Assembly: GCA_002179805.1 (NCBI GenBank) | Contig: NAVB01000043.1 | Location: 1 to 52,983 of the forward strand | Direction of reading: 5' to 3' | DNA length: 52,983 nucleotides | Source of the DNA: Acanthamoeba lenticulata | Lineage: Eukaryota; Discosea; Longamoebia; Acanthamoebidae | In this document: one piece after another, positions 45,732 through 52,983 of the stretch | How positions within the stretch are numbered: the first letter of the stretch is position 1 | Layout of the letters: each line of letters begins with the position of its first letter | Program-made: the position numbers and the translations under genes | The notes under the pieces: generated by a model | What the model was told of the DNA's origin: nothing | Seen by the model: only the letters and a program-made list of their open reading frames with translations | Database searches by the model: none

Positions 45732-47499
45732 TCACGAACGGCTGGCGTTGTCCTCCCCATCGATATCGAGGGCGAGACGCGAGTACTCTGCCGAACCTGA
45801 ACCGTCGGTGGTGCCGAGTTCCTCAACGAGGGCGCTGCCCCCTTGTCGGTTGCGCCACCACCGTCGCAGGGTCTGGGCCAGCTCGCGGCCGGCGCTCTCG
45901 CGATCGCTGAGGTAGAAGATCACCATCGTGATGCTGACCACCACGCCCATGCCTCCAAACATCGCTCGCGGCCCGGAGGTCTGGTAGACCCATCCGCCCA
46001 CGGTGGCGCCCACGAACCCGCCCAGCCCGCTGTAGAGGCCGGCGAAGACCGTCTGCGCGGTGGTCTCGAGCGAGCGCGGGGCGATGTTGGAGGTGTGCTG
46101 CACGCCAGCGGCCCACATGGCCCCGAACGTCAAGCCGTGCAAAAACTCCAGCGGCAGCACCCACCAGGCCGACGTCAGCATCGCGTAGCCGAGCGAGCGC
46201 ACGACATAGGCGGCCTGCAGCATGTGCACAAGAGCCGTGGTAAGCTCATAAAGGCAGCGCGGAAAAGAAAGCATGCGCACCATGGCGGCGAGGATCAGGA
46301 CGTGAACGCCCACGGCCTTGATGAGCCGGCCAGCGAAGAAGAAGAAAGGGATCTCCGTGGAGACCGTGCAGGCCAGTGTGATCCCCATGAGGAACTGGTC
46401 GCCTAACATGATGATGAAGAAGTGAGTTGTTGTCGTCTCAACACGACATCAGCATGCAGTTCCCAGGGAGGCGAACCGCCAAGGTCTTGCAGGAAGAGGA
46501 AGAGGAAGCTGCCGATGAGGGTCGAGCCCATGCCCATGATGAAGACGGTGAACAGGTAGCAGCATACTTTGGGCGACGAAAGCAGCAGACGGATCTCCTG
46601 CATGCGCGTGCGCTCGGGCGCGGCACCTTCCTGTTGCTCCTCCGAGTCCTCATCCTCAAGGTCCAGAACGACGCCAGACTCCCGCCTGTGGTCCACTACA
46701 TGAACCACTTCGTCTTGCTGCTCGGCTTGGCCCGTCGTGGGGGCCAACGCCGTGCTCTTGTTCTTGTCCTTGGGCTTGTCGGGGATGGGCACATCGGAGA
46801 AGTAGAGCGCCAGCACGAAGCACAGCATGCCAAGGAAGTAGCCGTAGATGTTGTAGATCCACGTCGTGGAGCTACTGTTGCTGCCGTTGAGCGAGAGCAC
46901 GTAGCCCAGGATCAACGCCACGATGCCCCAGGCTACTGCACCCCACAACCTGAAGGTGTAGCAGGTGAGTGTAGTGAGGATCTTGCATAGATGTGGGGTG
47001 ACGGCACGCACCTGTGGCGTCCAAACTCGTGCTTGTTGGTGGGACCAAGATAGTAGAGGGCACACGTGTTGATGAGAGGCGAGATGGGGGACGTGCAAAC
47101 CACGTTGACCGACATAATCGACAGAATGACGAAGAAGAGCACTCCGTTGGGTGCATCCGAAAGCCAGTCGGTCGTGAAGGATAGCAGGACGATGAGGCAC
47201 ACTGAAGCTTGCGCGAGGCAGTTGATTATAGCCTTGTGTCGCCTCGTGCGGTCAGCCAGCAGGCCCCAACACGGACCGGCGACAAAGGCGATGAAAGGGA
47301 GGATGCCGGCGATCATGCCGATCTGCCACTTGGTCAAGCCCTTCGATTCGTAAAAGAGAGGCATAAACGGGTTGATGCACGCCATCGTGCCGGAATTGAT
47401 GAAGAAGAACAAGCCCGGCACGAATGGAAACAGCCCCTGGCCGAGCAGAACCGAGCGGACCGAAAGCGGCTCAGGGTGCTCAGTCCTAAGCTCGCCCAT
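45732..47499 (-). CDS. Major facilitator superfamily transporter (MFS_1-like, MFSD6-type fold)
   Basis: Twelve membrane helices are expected. Those visible include GLFFFINSGTMACINPFMPLFY, WQIGMIAGILPFIAFVAGPCWGLLADRTRRHK (with the MFS signature GxLaDrxrRr between helices 2 and 3), VAWGIVALILGYVLSL and GYFLGMLCFVLALYFSDV. Then come a large charged cytosolic loop, CCYLFTVFIMGMGSTLIGSFLFLFL, and a C-terminal half with WWVLPLEFLHGLTFGAMWAAGVQHTSNIAP and AGLYSGLGGFVGATVGGWVYQ. The half with GVQHTSNIAP resembles the LacY-like MFSD6 group. Introns occur near 46204-46272 (gtgcgc to ctgcag), 46410-46480 and 46950-47010. The start ATG 47499 lies only 114 bases from the divergent kinase gene. The substrate is unknown. 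Confidence 0.87.
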
Positions 47500-47613
47500 C
47501 CTCCCTTCCTCTTGCTCAAGCCGTGGCAGCAGCGACTTTCCCTTTACGTTCAATTTATTATTTATAATTTATTTTTTACGTTTCGGCCACAGGAAAAAGA
47601 ACACAACACGGTA
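47500..47613. promoter_or_regulatory. Very short bidirectional promoter between MFS transporter and LRR-kinase
   Basis: Only 114 bases lie between the two start codons, with an AT-rich core at 47545-47580. This must drive or be transcribed by both genes. Confidence 0.45.
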
Positions 47614-50600
47614 ATGGAGGAGACGGCACATGGCGAGGCGAGTTGGCGGCCTCCTTGCGTGCTCCTCCTGCCCAACGGTTGCGCACAAAGCAGCCGCGGG
47701 GAGGCGCGGGTGTTTCCCCTGGCTAAGGCGCCCACGCTGGAAGCCCTGCTCGTGGAGAGTAGCAAACGATTTGGGCGTAACGTCACCCGCATCTTTGCGG
47801 TTACCGACCACAAAGAAGAGTCATCAACCATCGAGTTAAGCCGCGCCAACTACGCCGCCGTGTGCCGTCGCCTGGCGCCACGCAGCGTGCTCTACACCTC
47901 CGCTGGTGAAGACTTCATAAACGGCACAAACTCTCCTCCACCTCCACAAACATTAGCCACGGTGCACGCAGCCAACGATGCATCACTTGGGGCCAGGCGG
48001 GCTGACGTCAATGCCACGCCTCCACTTGTAAATAACACTTCGCGAGGGCAGCGCGAGGAGGACGAGAAGAACAAGGCAGAGGGAGGAGAAGAGCCAGAGA
48101 AACAGGCGAGCCAACACGAGCACGAAAAGAAGACAACAACCGAAGAACCCCATTCGCTCTTCGTCGTTACGGCCATGAATGCGAGGCCGCGTCCTCTGCA
48201 CCGACAGCCACAACCACCGCCACCGCGAGAACGCAGTAAGTCGAGCAACGCGAACAACGAGACAGACGTCTTCTTGGCCCAACTTCGACGCGTGCGCCTC
48301 TCGGCGCCGCAGGTCAAAACGGTGAACTGGAGCAACATGGCGCTCTCCACGTACGTGACCAATATTTTTTATTTATTTATTTATTTATTCATTTAACCAC
48401 TTCTATTCAATACTACAATAATGTAGGATGCCAGATTGGCATAAGAACTGGACGGCTATCGAAGAGCTTCAGATGCATCACAACAACTTCACCGCCTTCC
48501 CGCGGCCCATCGTCGAGCAGGCCCACTTTGGCAATATCCGCGTGCTCAACCTGTCCTACAATCGCATTCCTCGGCTGCCGGACGAGTTCATGCAGCTGCG
48601 AAGTCTCACCTCGCTCAACCTCACGTGCAACAAACTCACGTCGTGCTACCCGGCCCTCCTGCTGCCGTCGCTCACCGAGCTCGACCTCTCGGAGAACTGC
48701 CTCAGCGTCATCACCCGCCGCGACATCCTCCTGCCTCCTGCCGACGTCGACGACGACGGCAACAACAGCAACGACGACGATGATGAAGATGAAGAAGAAG
48801 ACGAGGATGAAGATGACAACAAGGAGGAAGAGCACGGCATTGAAGTTGGAGACCACCGCGGATGGCGTGTGGGCGCGCCGGGGCTGACGTCGCTGTCGCT
48901 CAACCTGAACCTGCTCGAGTCGCTACCGGTGGAGATGGAACATCTGACCTCGCTCCGCTACCTCTACGTCAAGGACAACCCGTTCAAGCCGCCGCTCCAC
49001 AAGCTCAACAACGCCGGCAACCAGGCCATCATGCTCCACTTCCTCGCCGACCTCATCAACCACGGCACGCACCCGCGCCCACGTTTGGCCGATGGAGTGC
49101 GCTCATCGTTCGTGCGTATTGGTGGCGATGGTGATCAGACCACGCGTCGGGCTCGCCTGCGTCGGCCAACCGGAATCGGACGCTCTCGGCCAGCTTCAAC
49201 AAAGCCGGCGGGCTGGCGATCATCCCCATCGAGGAGCTCTCGCTGGGTGTGCAGCACTCCACTCAGGCCTCAGGCCTGGCGCGCTTGCCGCGACTCACGA
49301 TTGCTCTCCGCTTGCTGGCCGGCTGACCTAATGTCTTATGTGTGATCTTCGCAGACGTGTCGGCTACGCCGCTTGGGCGCGGGGCGCATGGGGTCGTGTG
49401 GCGCGGCACCTACAAGGACCAGGCCGTGGCCGTGAAGAACGTGAGCTCGATCGCCAAGTTTTGCCAGGAGGTTGGCATTCTCAGGTAAGCTCGAGGCCTT
49501 GAGCGCGGCCTTGCCCTGGACCTGAGCCTTGGCACTGACGGCGGGGGGGTCGTGGGGGGGGGAACGGTCAGTTCGCTGAAGCTCAAGTACTGCATCAAGT
49601 ACCACGGTGTGTGCGTCGTGTCGGGCATCACCCTCGTCGTCATGGAGCATGCGCCGCAGGCCGACCTGGGCAAGGTGCTCAAGACGCTGCGGCACAACGT
49701 GACGCTCGAGGACAAGCTGCGCATCGCGCTCAAGGTGGCCAAGGGCATGGAGGAGCTCCATCAGGCCGGCATCCTCCACTGCGACCTCAAGTGCAAGAAC
49801 ATACTGGTACAATTTCTCTCAAGTTTTATATTTGCTTTTTGAATTTTTAGACCATTTCAATTTAATTTATGATTTTGTTTTCATTTTTCCAGGTCTTTGA
49901 CACGAAGCCATGGACGATCAAGCTGAGCGACTTTGGGCTGAGCACGCAATACAAGGTGAGCCTGTGCGCCAAGGCGCCTTCGAGCGACGCCACCATGTAC
50001 TTTCCATGCACGGCGCCCGAGGTGCTGGAGAACCAGCCCTTCAGCATGAAGTCGGACGTCTACAGCTATGGCATGTTCCTCTACGAGCTCTTCACCGGGC
50101 GCAAGCCCTTCAAGGGCCTCGACATCGACCAGATCGTCCGGCTGGTCACCAAGGGCGGCCGCCCGTCGCTTATCCATCTCGACCAGCAGTTCAGGCTCAA
50201 CGTCGACATCGTGGGCGGCGTGGGCGGCGAGGGACTGCCGTCGCCGCCTCCGAGCCCGTCGCCGTCCACGCCGCGGGTGTTGCCGCCGGAGACGGTGCGG
50301 CAGCTGCTGCTGCGAGCTCAGAAGGCGGCCAAGAAGCGGAAAGACTTTGTGGTCAAGCACGAGCTCGACGGCCTCCTCACCATTCTTAACGACTTCACCC
50401 CTCGGGCCGCACCGCCCTCTCCCTCATCATCGTCATCGTTATCAGCTTCATCATCGACCGCATCGCTTTCAACGTCCTCGTCCTCACTGACGCCAACCTC
50501 GTCGGCGGCGTTCACGCCCATCGCCGAGTCCGTGCTGGAGACGATGGCCGAGCGGGCCAAGTCCGTGCTGGGCATCCACGCCCACGGGGGCGAGGAGGCC

Positions 50601-51086
50601 TTCGCCATGCACGCCAACGACCCCGCCGCGTTCCCGGTCGACGCGGGCGAGGGCGACACCCGGGAGGACGTTCGCGCCGAGTTGCCCGGCGAAGACGAGG
50701 TTGGTGGTGGCATTGCCGACGGCGACATGGGCGGCAACGCCGAGGCTCAGCAAAAGACTCTCCGCCAGATTCGCCGGCTCATCGAGCAGTGCTGGAGCGG
50801 GCGCCCGCACCAGCGGTACGTTGCCCACGCGTGGCTGGTGATGCTGTTTCATCAGATGAGGTGTGAGAGACTGACGGCAGACAGCAGGCCGTCGTTTTCC
50901 GAGATTGTGTACACAGTGTCCAAGATCTGCTGGAAGGGCAGCAAGGAGCCGCGCTCGCGCACGAACTGGATCTCGGGCAAAGATCGACAAACCTTTGGCC
51001 TCCTCTGCAAGAAGGCCAACAGTCACCAGAACCACAACAACCACCACGCACCGTCCTCCCCTACTTTCCGCCAAAAAGGCAGTTGA
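47614..51086 (+). CDS. Doublecortin-like, leucine-rich-repeat, TKL-type protein kinase
   Basis: From ATG 47614, residues about 12-105 (VLLLPNGCAQSSRGEARVFPL, LEALLVESSKRFG, RIFAV, VLYTSAGEDF) look like a doublecortin (ubiquitin-like) fold; moderate confidence. After a Glu/Lys-rich linker come about six LRRs (WTAIEELQMHHNNFTAFP, IRVLNLSYNRIPRLPDEF, LTSLNLTCNKL, LTELDLSENCL, LTSLSLNLNLLESLP), with an Asp/Glu insert between them. The kinase has LGRGAHGVVWRG, VAVK, ILHCDLKCKNIL, LSDFGLS and TAPEVL. Arg of the usual HRD is Cys, making it a non-RD kinase, while the catalytic Asp is kept. A Ser/Pro-rich insertion of about 150 residues splits the C-lobe before RPSFSEIVYTV. Several short introns occur (about 48353-48427, 49466-49571, 49807-49893). 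The last stop is at 51086. Confidence 0.82.
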
Positions 51087-51366
51087 TGTTGTTCTTTGGT
51101 CAAACAAAACTGTCGTGTACCTTCTTCGTTTCTTTGGTTGATCTCCTCCGTCCCAAAGTTCACATTCAAGTCATGGTAGCCAGGAAGCAGTGTGCATGGT
51201 CCGTACCTACGAGCACTTCGTTGTTTGGCAACCAGCGTTCGCCCTAAACGTGCACTGGAACAGCAGCGCAGAAAAAATAAATATTTGGTAAAAATGTCGT
51301 TTATAATTCCAAAGACTATTTTTCTACAGATCATAGAGACTGCGCCTAGAGGCAAAGAACGCGTTC

Positions 51367-52983
51367 ATGGCACACAGTATGGAGGGGTTCGACGCCGCCC
51401 TGCACGTTACCTCGCACCAGCAGCACGATTACACAAACATAGGGTTGAGAGCAGCTGATTTCATCGATGTGACTCAACATGGCGGCGAGCACGAGCGGAT
51501 GCTCTTGGCGGCTACTACCGCTGCGCTGTCCAAGTTGGCCCACATTGGCGCCTGGGCGGGGGCTGGCGTGGGCCTTGGGGCTGGCGTCTGTGTGATTGCG
51601 CTCCTCGTGCTGGGTCGCCGACCCCTGGGCCCTGACCGAGCGTACGGCGTCATCCCGCTGCTCTTGCTTCTTCCACTCCTTCTCCTCCTGCCGGCCGCCC
51701 CCGTCCTCGGCTTCACTCGCCAGGTTCAGCCCCTCGTTGCCCTTCAATCTTTTTTAAATCTTCAATTTATATTAATTATTTAAAATAATCTTGTTGGTGC
51801 ACCGATGGGATGGAATTCTTATTCAATCGGTCATTGGGCCTCGATTCACACGCATCCAGGCGGTGCTCGGCGTGGGCCTGTGTCTTGCATCGGTGAGTTG
51901 TCTGCTCGGGGGCCGTGAGAAGACCAAGCACGCGATTGAGCGCGCGCTGGCCTTTGTGGGCCTGGCCACGGGCGTGGGCGCCATCATCGCCGCCGCCACC
52001 TCCAGCAGCGCGAGCGACGGCAGCATTTTCTCGGTCCTCTACGCGCCGCTTCTGGCCGCGCTCCTGCTGGTCTGCCGCTCGCGCCCGGCGGCTGCGGCCG
52101 CCGCGGCGTCGGCCGCGCTCAGCGACGTCGTCCAGCGCATGGGCGAGCGCCTCGCGAGCTCGCCCTGGCTGCGGACCTGGATCGCCCACCTGGGCGGCGG
52201 CAGCGGGCTCGTGGTGGTGGCCTGGGCCTTGCTGCAGGGCCTGGCCGAGTGCGTGGGCTGGGCCATGGGCGGCAGCGCCACGGCGGCCTTCATCATGGCC
52301 GCCATGGTGGCCGACGTCATCACCGCCACGCTGGCCATCGTCGCCGCCTGCCAGTTTGCCCTTCCGTCCGCCGACAGCGAGTTCGTCTTCCGATCCCATC
52401 CACCTCGTTTGGCTTGGCTTGGCTCTTTCAAAAACTGACGCAGAGCTGCCTTCGCGCAGTCGCCACCTGAAAGCGGCGGTGGAGCTGCAAGCCGCGCTGG
52501 CCGAGCGCACGTCGCTCCTCTCCCGCATCTCGCAGCGCATCCAGGCGCCCTCCAACGAGAGTACGAGCATCCGCTTGCCCCGGCAATTGTTGCCTGAGCC
52601 TCGAGCTTACCTTGACCGCGGCGGCGGGGAACGTGCAGTCTTGCAACGCATGCATGATTTGTTGTCGACCAAGCTTGTGGGCGAGCAAAAGGCCCACGCG
52701 CTGGATGTCCAGAACTGCGCTCTGAGCCTGCTCGACACCTCCAACGATGTCGTCAAGCTTTTGCATGTCTCCGGCCCACCCGTGCGTTATCCTTCCTCCC
52801 CACAAGATTCAAAAAGTAGAATAATAATTCCAAAATATTATAAAATAATATTATAAAATAATATGTGTTGCTTTGTATTGTAGGACCACGAGCTGGCGCC
52901 CTTCACGATCCGCGACCTGGTCGAAGAGACCCTGCGCACGGCCGCTCCCGCCATCAACATGAACAAGGTACTCCCCAAACAAA
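51367..52983 (+). CDS. Seven-helix membrane protein with histidine-kinase-like (HisKA) domain lacking the acceptor His; runs off the window
   Basis: Starting at ATG 51367 (MAHSMEGFD), seven hydrophobic segments can be counted, from IGAWAGAGVGLGAGVCVIALLVL to ATAAFIMAAMVADVITATLAI. The exons join 51367-about 51722 to 51862-52393, then from 52448. A dimerisation helix follows: LKAAVELQAALAERTSLL, SRISQRIQAPSNE|ILQRMHDLLSTKL, VGEQKAHALDVQNCALSLLD, and DHELAPFTIRDLVEETL at the right edge. This is the order of HisKA plus linker in hybrid histidine kinases (SHEIRTPLNxI ... PFxLRELVEE). At the position of the phospho-acceptor His stands Gln (ISQRIQAP), and Glu is replaced by Arg. ATPase and receiver domains would lie beyond base 52983 and cannot be seen. 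A signalling role at a membrane is inferred. Confidence 0.75.

Noticed and set aside
51385..51400. GGTTCGACGCC resembling a tRNA B box
   Set aside because: It lies in the coding start of the membrane protein and no matching A box, acceptor stem or T-arm pairing is present.

Overview
The window looks like nuclear DNA of an amoebozoan, most likely Acanthamoeba. Exons are GC-rich and densely packed. They are broken by many short GT-AG introns (about 50-100 nt, often AT-rich) with gtgcgt or gtacg donors and cag acceptors. Intergenic gaps are a few hundred bases. There is a 5S rRNA gene of eukaryotic type, a PMS2-type mismatch repair protein, a SETDB-like histone methyltransferase and many TKL-type kinases. 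Nothing suggests a bacterial or viral contig, although one gene carries repeats also common in giant viruses. Exon joins below were made by eye from frame, splice signals and family alignment remembered from general knowledge; no search was run.

Layout, left to right. 1-2113 (-): PMS2-like mismatch repair ATPase, cut by the window edge. 2463-4834 (+): PH-domain protein between two Arg/Asp/Glu-rich blocks. 5285-8744 (+): mitochondrial aconitase. 8886-9302 (+): small SMIM4/UQCC5-like membrane protein. 9383-13017 (-): DDX27/Drs1-type DEAD-box helicase. 13233-15855 (+): mitochondrial IF-2. 16646-19841 (+): two tandem secreted paralogs with matching promoters. 20111-20229 (+): 5S rRNA. 20480-22153 (-): low-complexity coiled-coil protein. 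22250-25712 (-): MBD plus bifurcated SET methyltransferase. 26086-27414 (+): F-box-like protein with 13 ankyrin-like repeats. About 27484-28769 (-): unknown membrane protein with an acidic tail. 28857-30699 (-): membrane-anchored O-methyltransferase. 30881-31895 (-): CCDC25/NFACT-R protein. 32059-34971 (+): membrane-linked EEP-fold phosphodiesterase resembling neutral sphingomyelinase. 35065-35305 (-): decayed ankyrin-like relic. 35582-36017 (-): TRIAP1/Mdm35. 36214-38544 (-): S28 serine carboxypeptidase. 38937-40352 (+): U-box protein with C-terminal membrane segments. 40569-44106 (-): ankyrin-SAM-TKL kinase. 44554-45393 (-): ELO fatty acid elongase. 45732-47499 (-): MFS transporter. 47614-51086 (+): doublecortin-like, LRR, TKL kinase. 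51367 to the right edge (+): seven-helix membrane histidine-kinase-like protein whose phospho-acceptor histidine appears replaced.

The genes do not form one pathway. Loose themes are mitochondrial function (aconitase, mtIF-2, the SMIM4-like protein, TRIAP1), ribosome and RNA biology (DDX27, 5S rRNA), lipids (elongase, the sphingomyelinase-like enzyme, TRIAP1) and signalling (two TKL kinases, the histidine-kinase-like protein, PH and U-box proteins). Several neighbours are divergent with very short shared upstream regions. The most unusual items are the degenerate histidine kinase, the live and dead copies of the LQWARANGCPW repeat family, the 5S gene followed by copies of its own 3' end, and the MBD-SET protein with a very large acidic insert.
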